A DNA stretch of 64,000 nt, taken from the NCBI GenBank assembly GCA_040390025.1, contig JAZJZD010000009.1:124001-188000 (forward strand), read 5' to 3'. The notes beneath the pieces were generated by a model that saw only the letters and a list, made by a program, of their open reading frames with translations, was not told the origin of the DNA and did no database searches. Source of the stretch: JAVHYG01 sp040390025 (GTDB taxonomy: Bacteria; Pseudomonadota; Gammaproteobacteria; Diplorickettsiales; Diplorickettsiaceae). Position 1 is the first letter of the stretch, and the number at the start of each line of letters is the position of its first letter. This document shows positions 9,735 through 18,268 of this stretch, one piece after another. Position numbers and translations under genes: made by a program.

Positions 9735-10173
9735 AAGTGGCTCCAGTTGTTTTTAATAGGGTGTCTTTAAAGCGTGTCATTCCCGCAAAAGCAGGGGCAA
9801 CCATTAGCTTCTGCGAAGACTTCCCGTAAAATGAATAATTATACCCATTGCACTTTAAAATGCGATTTAGCATTTTAAAGTGTTCATCTCGCGATGGAGA
9901 TTTCCAAGAGGAGAACCGCGATTCTCCTCTTGGATAACGGTGCGCCCCGCACCTATCTGTTGAATTAGCATTTCACTTTGTGGTGAATTACTAAAGATAG
10001 GTGCGGGGTGCCCGTTAGGTAATCGGTATATCGCTCGCTGTGAACTTAAAAAGTTCGCATCTTCAGTACGAGCGGTATAGGCATTTTAGGCATGCTGGGC
10101 AGTTCTCGCAACTACTAATTTATCTGGGCATTACCTGGAAACATCCAGAGTGGCTGATTTGCAAAAGAAAAAC
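9735..10173. repeat. Composite palindromic repeat between hflX and hflK
   Basis: This 439-base gap has no convincing gene. It holds three successive perfect hairpins. The first is 9851-9882, a 13-bp stem (CACTTTAAAATGC). The second is 9904-9933, a 12-bp stem (CCAAGAGGAGAA). The third pairs 9945-9958 with 9995-10008, a 14-bp stem (CCCCGCACCTATCT). A fourth module at about 10029-10081 contains the palindrome GAACTTAAAAAGTTC followed by GCATCTTC and GAGCGGTATA. The second hairpin and the GAACTT module recur around 38274-38487. It could fold in mRNA and separate hflX from hflK expression. Confidence 0.75.
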
Positions 10174-11286
10174 CTACAAGATGGCTGTGTTTTCTACTGT
10201 TGCGAGTAATTCAAACAGTGCTTGTTGTAGTAGATCGAGACCTACTCCTGTATTAGCAGAAAGCCATATTTTGCTAGGCAATCCAGCACTATTGCGTTCT
10301 AAGTGTGGCGAGATATGAGTGAGTAAATCAATTTTATTATAAACTAAAAGCTGGGGGATTTTATCCGCTTGAATTTGCTTTAAAACCTTGTGAACTTCTT
10401 TGCAGCGCTCTTGTTTATCCGTACTCGTGACATCAACGACATGTAACAATAAGTTGGCTTCGCGTGTTTCTTCCAATGTTGCACTAAAAGCTTCTATTAA
10501 ATCATGCGGGAGTTGGCGAATAAACCCTACAGTATCCGCTAAAATAGCGGTCTCGCCATTTAACGTTTGTAACCGACGTATACTGGGATCCAGTGTTGCA
10601 AAAGGTTGATTTGCGGCGAAAACAGAGGCACCCGTTAACTTGTTGAAAAGTGTTGATTTGCCGGTATTGGTATAACCTATGAGTGATATATGGGATAACT
10701 GAGACTTTCGTCTAGCCCGTTGGCTTTGTGCGCGTTGTTTTTTGACTTTTTCTAAACGTTTTTTAATAACTTTTATTTGCTGTCGAATTAAACGTTTATC
10801 TGACTCTAACTGTGTTTCTCCAGGACCGCGCAAGCCAATACCGCCTCGCTGCCTTTCTAAATGTGTCCACCCGCGGATAAGACGCGTCGACATATGGTGC
10901 AACTGAGCCAGTTTGACTTGTAGCTTCCCTTCAAAAGTTCGGGCACGCTGTGCAAAAATATCAAGAATCAGCCCAATACGACCCAAAACGCGACACTGTA
11001 ATTGTTTTTCTAAGTTGCGTTCTTGGGCAGGTGATAAGTTATGGTTGAATATAACTAACTCGGCTTGATACGTTAGGAGCGCGGCCCGTATTTCTTCAAC
11101 CTTGCCAAGTCCTATAAAATACTTTGCGCAAGGCTTTTGTTGTTTTTTTGTAATGAAGTGCAGTGGTTTTGCACCCGCCGCTAGAGCTAGCTCCTGAAAC
11201 TCATCGACAATTTCCTTAACTACAATCTTCTCAAGGTGAATATGTACTAATATCGCTAGCTCACCGCTTTCTGGACGCTCAAGCAT
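10174..11286 (-). CDS. hflX: HflX, ribosome-associated GTPase
   Basis: This 370-residue OBG-HflX GTPase has the N-terminal HflX domain (LVIFNHNLSPAQERNLEKQL, QRGGIGLRGPGETQLE) and a coiled linker. Its G domain has G1 GYTNTGKST, G3 DTVGF and G4 NKID. The usual G1 Ala is Thr here (GYTNTGKS), a mild change. The family splits or rescues stalled ribosomes. The start overlaps the hfq end by 8 bases, the typical hfq-hflX coupling. Confidence 0.95.
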   Translation of the reverse strand: MLERPESGELAILVHIHLEKIVVKEIVDEFQELALAAGAKPLHFITKKQQKPCAKYFIGLGKVEEIRAALLTYQAELVIFNHNLSPAQERNLEKQLQCRVLGRIGLILDIFAQRARTFEGKLQVKLAQLHHMSTRLIRGWTHLERQRGGIGLRGPGETQLESDKRLIRQQIKVIKKRLEKVKKQRAQSQRARRKSQLSHISLIGYTNTGKSTLFNKLTGASVFAANQPFATLDPSIRRLQTLNGETAILADTVGFIRQLPHDLIEAFSATLEETREANLLLHVVDVTSTDKQERCKEVHKVLKQIQADKIPQLLVYNKIDLLTHISPHLERNSAGLPSKIWLSANTGVGLDLLQQALFELLATVENTAIL

Positions 11287-11551
11287 TAATTGTTTCTAAT
11301 TCCTCATCACAACTTTGGGTGTCATTACTTTCTTCTGTTTTGGCTAATGTAACATTTCGTGCAGGAACGACTGTTGAAATAGCGTGTTTGTAGACCATTT
11401 GGCTTACTGAGTTTTTTAATAACACTACAAATTGATCAAAAGATTCTACTAAGCCCTGCAGTTTAATTCCATTAACGAGATAAATTGAAACCGGGACTTT
11501 CTCTTTACGCAGTGCGTTTAGAAAAGGATCTTGTAGTTGCCCTTTAGACAT
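11279..11551 (-). CDS. hfq: RNA chaperone Hfq
   Basis: The chosen start gives 90 residues beginning MSKGQLQDPFLNALRKEKV. It has the Sm1 motif VSIYLVNGIKLQGLVESFDQFVV and the Sm2 motif YKHAISTVVPARNV, including the YKHA proximal-face residues. An in-frame ATG lies 15 bases upstream (11566), but GGAG about 9 bases before 11551 and family alignment favour the shorter form. Hfq is a hexameric partner of small RNAs. The usual upstream neighbour miaA is not here; the next gene upstream is polA. Confidence 0.95.
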   Translation of the reverse strand: MSKGQLQDPFLNALRKEKVPVSIYLVNGIKLQGLVESFDQFVVLLKNSVSQMVYKHAISTVVPARNVTLAKTEESNDTQSCDEELETINA

Positions 11552-11566
11552 AGTTAGCTTCTCCAT

Positions 11567-11808
11567 GCAAGTTTTAAATATAAATATAATCTCAAAAAGC
11601 CTTGGCCTTAAATTTATTTAGCTTATAACCAAGTCTTGTAAGTTTAGCATGGGAAATGGATAGGGCATAGTCCCAGAAAGCCTGTATATCCAAGATAATA
11701 TTATCTTATCATGATAAACAAGAAGAAAGAGGAGTTATGAGTGCGTTTAGGTGTCGAGAAAATGAGGTGTTTGTTGATAATAGCGAAATACTTTAATGTT
11801 AGCGCACG
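11567..11808. promoter_or_regulatory. hfq upstream region with palindromes
   Basis: The spacer between polA and hfq holds a perfect palindrome AAGATAATATTATCTT (about 11693-11708), followed by TTATCATGATAA. It should contain the hfq promoter and the polA end. I cannot assign exact promoter boxes, and no strong hairpin followed by a T-run is visible. Confidence 0.4.
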
Positions 11809-14508
11809 CTAATGGGCTTGTTCCCAATTATTGCCGACGTTAATATCGACAATGAGAGGGACGCTTAGATTTACAGCGTTAGTCATAAGCGTTGTTATTA
11901 ATTCTTTTACCTGATCTTGACAAGTTTCTGAAGCTTCAACCACTAATTCGTCGTGGACTTGCATAATCATGTGCGCATTAAGACGTTGCAATGAAAGTGC
12001 ATGATCAATATTTATCATGGCTTTTTTTATAATATCAGCGGCACTTCCTTGTAAAGGTGCGTTAATTGCAGCGCGTTCACTGGCTTTTCGTTGTAAGGGA
12101 TCGCGGGCGTTAATGCGAGGTAAATGTAAACGTCTTCCCAAAAGTGTTGTGATATAGCCTTGTTCTCGTGCTTGTTGACGCGTGCGTTCCATATAATCTC
12201 TAACGCCTGGATAACGGTCAAAATAGCGATCAATATAACGTTTGGCTTCTTCGCGTTCAATGCCTAATTGTCGCGCTAAGCCAAAGGCGGACATACCATA
12301 AACAAGCCCAAAATTAACGGCTTTAGCACTACGTCGCTGCTCTGAAGTTACTTTTTCAAGCGGAATTTTGAGAACTTCAGCTGCCGTGGCTTGATGAATA
12401 TCAAGTCCTTTTGCAAAGGCATCTAATAAGCCTTTGTCTTGTGAAAAGTGGGCGATGATGCGTAATTCAATTTGCGAATAATCGGCTGAAATAATGCGAT
12501 AACCGGGTGCTGCAATAAAAGCTTGACGGATTTTTCGTCCTTCTTCTGTACGTACGGGAATATTTTGTAGATTTGGATCGGATGAGGAGAGTCGACCCGT
12601 TACAACAGCGGCTTGATGATAAGAGGTATGTACTCGCCCTGTTTTTGGATTAATTTGTAGAGGGAGTTTATCGGTGTAAGTTGATTTTAGCTTGTTTAAA
12701 CTGCGATGTTCTAAAATAACGTTGGCTAAAGGGTATTTTATCGCCAAGGTTTGTAAAACACTTTCAGAGGTAGAGGCTTGTCCTGTCGGTGTTTTTTCTA
12801 CAATAGGTAAGTTTTGTTCAGTAAATAAGATAGTTTGCAATTGCTTTGGTGAACTAAGATTAAAGGTTTTACCGGCTAATTCATAGGCTTGTTTTTCAAG
12901 TGTCAAAAGACGTTCTGCAAGAGAAATACTTTGCATTTGGAGTAATTTTGCATCGATTAGTACACCATAGCGTTCAATACGTGATAATACAGGGACAAGC
13001 GGCATTTCAAGCGTGGTGAAAATAGTGGCTAGATCAGACGATTCGTTTAATTGCGGCCAAAGTGTTTGGTGTAGTTGTAAAGCAACATCAGCATCTTCCG
13101 CTGCATACTCTCCAGCTACGTTAAGATCAATTTGGTTAAAAGTTTTTTGTTTTACGCCTTTGCCGGCAATATCAACAAAATGAGTGGTTTTATAATCAAG
13201 GTACTTTAACGCTGTGCTATCTAAATTGTGCTGATTACTCGCACTATCCAGTAAATAAGATTCTAACATGGTATCAAAAGCAATTCCTTGAAGTTTGATA
13301 CCATAATTAGCTAATACGCTCATATCGTATTTTAGGTTATGTCCGATTTTTAAGTAGCTTGGGTTTTCTAACAGTGGTTTTAATTTTTTTAAAACAAAAT
13401 TTCTATCTAATTGTTTAGGTGCATCGCTATAATCGTGCGCCACGGGAATATAGACAGCTTTTCCTGGTTCAATTGCGAAGGACAAACCCACTAGTTCTGC
13501 TTTCATCGCATCTAAACTGGTTGTTTCTGTGTCTAATGCCCATTGTTTTTTATTTTCTAATTGTTTAATCCATTTATTTAAAGAGACTTCGTCAAGAATA
13601 ATCGGATATTTAGCGTTAGTAATATTTTTTTCAGAAATGATCGGTGTTTCAATGGAAATCATTTTTTCTAACTCATTGAACCAGCCTTTGAATTCTAATT
13701 TTTTATACCATTGCATTAGTTGCGGTAAATCAGGATTTTTAGGGCACAAGTCATTTAATTCAAAATTGAGTTCTACATCTTTTTTAATGGTAACTAATTG
13801 ATGAGAAAGTGGCAGTTGGCTAAGGTGTGCGCGGAGATTTTCACCGACTTTACCTTTGATCTCGGCTGCATTTTTTATAAGTGACGCTAAATTCCCATAG
13901 TGATTAAGCCATTTGGCTGCTGTTTTAGGGCCTACATTAGGGACGCCTGGCACGTTGTCTACTACGTCCCCGACTAAACTTAAATAATCCGTTATTTGTT
14001 CGGGAGTTACGCCAAATTTTTCTATGACACCTTGGCGATCAAGTTGAGTATTAGTCATCGTATTAACTAACGTAATATGTTTATCAACTAATTGCGCGAA
14101 ATCTTTATCTCCTGTCGAAATTAAAACAGGAAAATCCTTTTGAATAGCTTTTTCTGCGAGACTAGCGATAACATCATCGGCTTCGACACCTATCTGGACT
14201 AATCGCGGTAGGCCCATACAATCAATAATGGCATAAAGAGGCTCTATTTGCTGTTGTAGCTCATCGGGCATTGCAGGACGATTCGCTTTATAGGCGGCGT
14301 AGAGATCTTCGCGAAAGGTTTTACCCTTCGCATCAAATACGACGCCAATATGATCAGGGTTATAGTCTTTAATAAGTTTGCGTAGCATGCTGATAACCCC
14401 ATAAATAGCCCCTGTAGGCTGACCTTGGCTGTTGTTTAAAGGAGGAAGCGCATGGTAGGCACGATAGAGATAGGAAGTGCCATCGACTAATATAAGTGGT
14501 TTTTTCAT
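11809..14508 (-). CDS. polA: DNA polymerase I
   Basis: This 899-residue protein has all three domains. The 5'-3' exonuclease is at the N-terminus (LILVDGTSYLYRAYHALPPL, STGDKDFAQLV, NVPGVPNVGPKTA). The proofreading domain keeps its acidic residues (ALDTETTSLD, GHNLKYDMSVL, YAAEDADVALQLH), so 3'-5' exonuclease activity looks intact. The polymerase motifs are DYSQIELRI (A), RRSAKAVNFGLVYGMSAFGL (B) and MQVHDELVVE (C). It serves Okazaki fragment processing and repair. Transcription is away from the palindromic element at 14591-14733. Confidence 0.97.
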   Translation of the reverse strand: MKKPLILVDGTSYLYRAYHALPPLNNSQGQPTGAIYGVISMLRKLIKDYNPDHIGVVFDAKGKTFREDLYAAYKANRPAMPDELQQQIEPLYAIIDCMGLPRLVQIGVEADDVIASLAEKAIQKDFPVLISTGDKDFAQLVDKHITLVNTMTNTQLDRQGVIEKFGVTPEQITDYLSLVGDVVDNVPGVPNVGPKTAAKWLNHYGNLASLIKNAAEIKGKVGENLRAHLSQLPLSHQLVTIKKDVELNFELNDLCPKNPDLPQLMQWYKKLEFKGWFNELEKMISIETPIISEKNITNAKYPIILDEVSLNKWIKQLENKKQWALDTETTSLDAMKAELVGLSFAIEPGKAVYIPVAHDYSDAPKQLDRNFVLKKLKPLLENPSYLKIGHNLKYDMSVLANYGIKLQGIAFDTMLESYLLDSASNQHNLDSTALKYLDYKTTHFVDIAGKGVKQKTFNQIDLNVAGEYAAEDADVALQLHQTLWPQLNESSDLATIFTTLEMPLVPVLSRIERYGVLIDAKLLQMQSISLAERLLTLEKQAYELAGKTFNLSSPKQLQTILFTEQNLPIVEKTPTGQASTSESVLQTLAIKYPLANVILEHRSLNKLKSTYTDKLPLQINPKTGRVHTSYHQAAVVTGRLSSSDPNLQNIPVRTEEGRKIRQAFIAAPGYRIISADYSQIELRIIAHFSQDKGLLDAFAKGLDIHQATAAEVLKIPLEKVTSEQRRSAKAVNFGLVYGMSAFGLARQLGIEREEAKRYIDRYFDRYPGVRDYMERTRQQAREQGYITTLLGRRLHLPRINARDPLQRKASERAAINAPLQGSAADIIKKAMINIDHALSLQRLNAHMIMQVHDELVVEASETCQDQVKELITTLMTNAVNLSVPLIVDINVGNNWEQAH

Positions 14509-14590
14509 AGGGTAATTAATATGCCCCTAACTAGGCTATATCATGAGAGAGTATGATAACATACGCCCGGCTAGACTGGATTTGCCTAAA

Positions 14591-14733
14591 GAGGGTGTCT
14601 TCAATTGCACGATGCTGACCAACAAACGCCGTTTTGCTGTGTTGCGTTACTCACATACCGCCTAGTATGTTCCGTTACGCTGCTCGAAAAACAACGTTTA
14701 TTGCTTCATCCTAGTACAATTGAAGATACCCTC
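14591..14733. repeat. MITE-like inverted repeat, polA-guaC spacer
   Basis: A 143-base element has 17-bp terminal inverted repeats GAGGGTGTCTTCAATTG and CAATTGAAGATACCCTC with one mismatch. Imperfect complementarity continues inward, and the centre reads TTACTCACATACCGCCTAGT. It has no coding capacity. A half-copy with the same end lies at 18139-18210, and a short end-like piece (GAGGATGTCTTAAAATTGCACGATG) precedes ccmE. It probably spread by a transposase in trans. Confidence 0.8.
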
Positions 14734-14787
14734 TAAAGCTGGTTTGGCAAAGAGTGTAGCATGTGGTTTAGTTAATGAGGTCATTTC

Positions 14788-15852
14788 ATGCGTATTGATC
14801 AAGAAATAAAATTAGATTTTAAAGATGTATTAATTCGTCCTAAACGCAGTACGCTGCAGACACGTGCTGATGTAGATTTAAGTCGAGATTATACTTTTAA
14901 ACACTCGCAATTTACTTGGCAGGGTATCCCTATTATTGCATCGAATATGGATCATACGGGTACATTTGAGATGGCCGAAAGTTTAGCAAAACATACGCTG
15001 CTGACTGCCATTGATAAATTTGCTGATCTAGAAGAATGGGAGCAGTTTCATGCTAAGCATGCCAAGGTACATAAGTATTGCTTTGCAACAACCGGTATAA
15101 AAAAAGAGGATGGTGAACTTCTAGAGAACATTCTGAAAGTAGCACCGACCCCTTTTATTTGTATCGATGTCGCGAATGGTTACACGCAACGCTTTGTTGA
15201 TTGCGTAAAAGCTTTACGTAAAAAATATCCTGAGAAAACTATAATGGCAGGAAATGTGGTAACCGCTGAAATGACCGAAGAATTAATTTTGGCAGGAGCG
15301 GATATCATTAAAGTAGGAATAGGGCCAGGATCGGTTTGTACGACGCGCTTTAAAACTGGTGTGGGTTTTCCGCAGCTATCCGCCATTATTGATTGTGCTG
15401 ATGCGGCGCATGGTTTAGGTGGGCATTTGTGTGCCGATGGAGGTTGTGTTTCGCCAGGCGATGTAGCGAAGGCATTTGCCGCCGGTGCAGATTTTGTTAT
15501 GCTAGGCGGCATGTTAGCTGGTCATGAAGAATGCGCGGGAGAAAAGATACAGGAAGATGGCAAATGGTTTATGCGATTTTATGGGATGAGTTCCAGCGAA
15601 GCGATGCATAAACATCATGGAAGGATTAATTCTTATCGTGCCAGTGAAGGCCGTTCAGTGAATGTTCCTTATCGTGGCAAGGTTGAAAAAACGATCCTTG
15701 ATATTTTAGGAGGGCTTCGTTCTACCTGTACCTATGTGGGCGCACAGCGTTTAAAAGAGCTTTCAAAACGTACCACTTTTTTACGTGTGACACAGCAACT
15801 TAATGAAGTTTTTGCAGCATTACAGGTGAATGAATTAGTGAATGATAACTAA
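14788..15852 (+). CDS. guaC: GMP reductase
   Basis: The 354-residue protein matches the short GuaC type, which deaminates GMP to IMP with NADPH, rather than IMP dehydrogenase, because CBS domains are absent. The start RIDQEIKLDFKDVLIRPKRS and PIIASNMDHTGTFEMA are GuaC-like. IGPGSVCTTRFKTGVGFPQ carries the catalytic Cys near residue 184. LCADGGCVSPGDVAKAFAAGADFVMLGGMLAGHEE forms the phosphate site. GAGGT about 9 bases upstream fits the ATG. It pairs functionally with purA in purine interconversion. Confidence 0.96.
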   Translation: MRIDQEIKLDFKDVLIRPKRSTLQTRADVDLSRDYTFKHSQFTWQGIPIIASNMDHTGTFEMAESLAKHTLLTAIDKFADLEEWEQFHAKHAKVHKYCFATTGIKKEDGELLENILKVAPTPFICIDVANGYTQRFVDCVKALRKKYPEKTIMAGNVVTAEMTEELILAGADIIKVGIGPGSVCTTRFKTGVGFPQLSAIIDCADAAHGLGGHLCADGGCVSPGDVAKAFAAGADFVMLGGMLAGHEECAGEKIQEDGKWFMRFYGMSSSEAMHKHHGRINSYRASEGRSVNVPYRGKVEKTILDILGGLRSTCTYVGAQRLKELSKRTTFLRVTQQLNEVFAALQVNELVNDN

Positions 15853-15887
15853 GAGGATGTCTTAAAATTGCACGATGGACAAAAGCA

Positions 15888-16295
15888 ATGAATGCCGTCC
15901 AAAAAAAACGTTTATATTTTATTATATTAGCTCTGGCTGTGATGGTAGCGGTTGTCGCTTTATCACTTTATGCACTAAACCAGAATATTAATCTATTTTA
16001 TACTCCCACTCAGATTGCTAAAGGGGGTATAAAGATAGGTCAATTATTCCGTTTAGGAGGGCAAGTAAAAAAAGGTACGGTTAAGCAGGATGCACATAAT
16101 CTACAAGTTTCTTTTGTTGTAAGCGATCCTTTTCATAATGTATTGGTTGAATATGAGGGTGTATTACCTGATTTATTTCGTGAAGGACAGTCTGTTGTTA
16201 TAGAAGGTACTTTAGATCAAGCGGGAATTATGCAAGCGAGAAGGGTATTAGCAAAACATGATGAGCGATATAAGCCTGCCTCTTTAAAAAAATAA
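15888..16295 (+). CDS. ccmE: CcmE, periplasmic heme chaperone
   Basis: The 135-residue protein has a membrane anchor at residues 8-29 (LYFIILALAVMVAVVALSLY) and a beta-barrel OB-like domain (FRLGGQVKKGTV, VLVEYEGVLPDLFREGQSVV). The C-terminal LAKHDERY supplies the heme-binding His124 and the conserved Tyr128. CcmE carries heme to apocytochrome c in the type I maturation system. No other ccm gene is adjacent, which is unusual because ccmE normally precedes ccmF. Its 5' end lies in what looks like a fragment of the palindromic repeat found at 14591. Confidence 0.93.
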   Translation: MNAVQKKRLYFIILALAVMVAVVALSLYALNQNINLFYTPTQIAKGGIKIGQLFRLGGQVKKGTVKQDAHNLQVSFVVSDPFHNVLVEYEGVLPDLFREGQSVVIEGTLDQAGIMQARRVLAKHDERYKPASLKK

Positions 16296-16382
16296 ACATA
16301 TACTTTTCGCGCTTGAACTTTTGGCTGCGTTTGAAAATACAGTTTTTTTATTGAAGGAGCGGGCAGTACACCCGATAACATA

Positions 16383-16919
16383 ATGCCAGGATTAAAAGTA
16401 ATTGCTGTTATTGTATCCATTGCAATAGCTAGTTTGGCCTATATTTTATTGACTCGCTATTTTCCGAGTGAAGAAGTATTTTTTATGGGCTCAAGACCAT
16501 TAACGCGCGCATTAGTAGTCGATCTCAAAATAAAAAGTAACAAAGATTTCTCTACATTTTTACCAGAAAACTCCGGTTTTTTAGTGTTGCATCCGAGTAA
16601 ATCGCCAGAAGATCATCGTGAAGATATCCTTGAAACTCGCGATTTTTTTGCTTTATTGGCCAAAACGAATAAAAATACCATTCAAACAGGCGATGATCTC
16701 TATCCTGAGTTAGAAATTTTATTTTTAAAAAATACCTTGGTAGGATTACGTGCAAACTATGTCACCTTATCCAGTTTAGGGATAAAATCAATTTTTTTTA
16801 ATTCCGATTACTTGGCGCAGTTTTCCGAGTTATACCAAGATAAACTACCCCACGCTGCAGGTTATACCGTAATGGCGGATGGTAGCCAACGTTTAATCCA
16901 TGATATTCTAGTAAAATAA
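16383..16919 (+). CDS. Membrane-anchored protein of unknown function
   Basis: This 178-residue protein has one N-terminal hydrophobic segment (VIAVIVSIAIASLAYILL, residues 5-22) and a soluble, probably periplasmic, remainder. There are no cysteines and no catalytic motif that I recognise. It lies 25 bases before sdhE in the same direction and may be co-transcribed. I cannot assign a function. Confidence 0.6.
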   Translation: MPGLKVIAVIVSIAIASLAYILLTRYFPSEEVFFMGSRPLTRALVVDLKIKSNKDFSTFLPENSGFLVLHPSKSPEDHREDILETRDFFALLAKTNKNTIQTGDDLYPELEILFLKNTLVGLRANYVTLSSLGIKSIFFNSDYLAQFSELYQDKLPHAAGYTVMADGSQRLIHDILVK

Positions 16920-16943
16920 TTCATCTTCAAATACGAGCGCACT

Positions 16944-17186
16944 ATGCAAGCAAAGGTTAATCGTTTACGTTGGCAATGCCGTAGAGGTATGCTCGAGCTG
17001 GACCTTTTATTATTGCCTTTTTTTGATAAGTATTATTTGGGCTTAAGACCATCCGAGCAGGTTTTATTTGAGCAACTTTTAAGCTATCAAGATCAAGATC
17101 TTTATCAGATTTTGCTGAAACAAAATACATCTATTGACGATCCTAGGTTGCGCTTAATGGTAGAGAATATTATCCGTGACCATTAA
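16944..17186 (+). CDS. sdhE: SdhE, FAD assembly factor for succinate dehydrogenase
   Basis: This 80-residue protein has the family signature WQCRRGMLELDLLLLPFFD. RGMLELD corresponds to the conserved RGxxE motif needed for flavin attachment to SdhA. LGLRPSEQVLFEQLL and a C-terminal RLRLMVENI are also family-like. Its end overlaps the next gene by 11 bases, matching the known sdhE-ygfX pair. Confidence 0.92.
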   Translation: MQAKVNRLRWQCRRGMLELDLLLLPFFDKYYLGLRPSEQVLFEQLLSYQDQDLYQILLKQNTSIDDPRLRLMVENIIRDH

Positions 17187-17598
17187 CATTTTTCGTTTAA
17201 GATCCTCTTATTATTTAGCTGTTTTATTATTTATACTTCATGGTGGTGCGCTGGCTTGTTTGTGGATTTTAGTTTGGCCTTGGTGGACTAAATTGCTTTT
17301 AGCGCTTGCTTGTTTGATGAGTTTTATAGCGCTTTTTCGTCAGTATGTTTTATTAAGTAACGCACGTTCTGTTGTGGAATTTTGGCAACAAAACGGATTT
17401 TGGCAAGTGAGAGATAATTTAGCAGAGATAAAAACAGTAAAGTTGGCAGATAATAGTATTTGTACGCGTTACTTTGTTTTATTGAATTTTCATTGTCGGA
17501 AGAAACGGCATTCTCGCATCAGCGTTTTGGTGCTGCCCGATAGCCTCACTGATCAAGACTTTAGACGACTACGGCGTCAATTGCAAAGTACAAATTAA
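17176..17598 (+). CDS. YgfX-family inner membrane protein
   Basis: This 140-residue protein starts with GTG inside sdhE. Two hydrophobic segments form a hairpin (YYLAVLLFILHGGALACLWI and LLLALACLMSFIALF), followed by a soluble tail rich in Arg and Lys and ending FRRLRRQLQS. This is the layout of the YgfX/CptA family, encoded next to sdhE in many gammaproteobacteria and described in E. coli as affecting cytoskeletal proteins. The assignment rests on topology and position. Confidence 0.75.
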   Translation: MTINIFRLRSSYYLAVLLFILHGGALACLWILVWPWWTKLLLALACLMSFIALFRQYVLLSNARSVVEFWQQNGFWQVRDNLAEIKTVKLADNSICTRYFVLLNFHCRKKRHSRISVLVLPDSLTDQDFRRLRRQLQSTN

Positions 17599-17677
17599 CG
17601 TTAGCTCTATATTTAGCAATGGTCTTGATTTTATATCTCTTATAAACTTGATAGTATTGTTAAATGAGTAAAATTTT

Positions 17678-18127
17678 ATGGCAGCTAGTTTCGATTTTAT
17701 AAGAAAAGTAAAGAAAGCTTTTAGAGGGAGTAATAAACCGAGTAATAAGCCAATGTTTAATCCTAATCATGGTTATTTTCAAGGCGAAATAGGTAGAACT
17801 TATCTTGATCCGAAAGGAGAGTTTAGCTATGATTTTGTAGCGTTGGCCGTCAGAAGTATCGTGATCCAAATGCATAAGGATCTGACTATTTACTATGAAA
17901 GCCGACCCGAGTTTAACGCTAGAAAAGAGGTGGCTAAGCAACTCGCAAACTATTATATTACTTATTATGTCGACCCCATTGCTAAAGAGGCTGAAAAAGA
18001 TGAAACTTCCGCAAGGGGTTTTCATGCAAAAGTAGTAGCTATGTATAAAGAACTGAATGTTAGGCCGCCAAAATTAAATTTACATTTTTATGTTCCTGCG
18101 GCTGAATCTGAAATGACTAAGTTATAG
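17678..18127 (+). CDS. Hypothetical protein, 149 residues
   Basis: The ORF encodes a soluble protein with a basic N-terminus (FIRKVKKAFRGSNKPSNKP). The mixed helical body includes YDFVALAVRSIVIQMHKDL and KQLANYYITYYVDPIAKEAEKD. It has no membrane segment, Cys or recognised motif. It stands alone between ygfX and a half-copy of a palindromic repeat. The ribosome site is weak, but codon use looks coding. It could be a lineage-specific protein or effector; I do not recognise it. Confidence 0.55.
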   Translation: MAASFDFIRKVKKAFRGSNKPSNKPMFNPNHGYFQGEIGRTYLDPKGEFSYDFVALAVRSIVIQMHKDLTIYYESRPEFNARKEVAKQLANYYITYYVDPIAKEAEKDETSARGFHAKVVAMYKELNVRPPKLNLHFYVPAAESEMTKL

Positions 18128-18138
18128 GCTTTATTAAG

Positions 18139-18210
18139 AGGGTGTCTTCAATTGTGCTAGGATGAGCCAAAAGCATTGTTTCTCGAGTAGCGTAACGGAG
18201 CATACTTGGG
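18139..18210. repeat. Half-copy of the 14591-type palindromic element
   Basis: GAGGGTGTCTTCAATTGTGC followed by TAGGATGAGCC, CTCGAGTAGCGTAACGGA and GCATACT matches the reverse complement of the right half of the element at 14591-14733. The other arm is missing. It lies just upstream of erpA. Confidence 0.7.
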
Positions 18211-18268
18211 TATATTGTTTAAAATAATGTATACTTTTTATACTCAGGGCTAACCAGATTTTAATTTT

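Noticed and set aside
17660..18025. Minus-strand ORF of 121 codons over the 149-residue hypothetical gene
   Set aside because: The composition is implausible (Ile/Ser/His-rich). The plus-strand frame reads as a more normal soluble protein.
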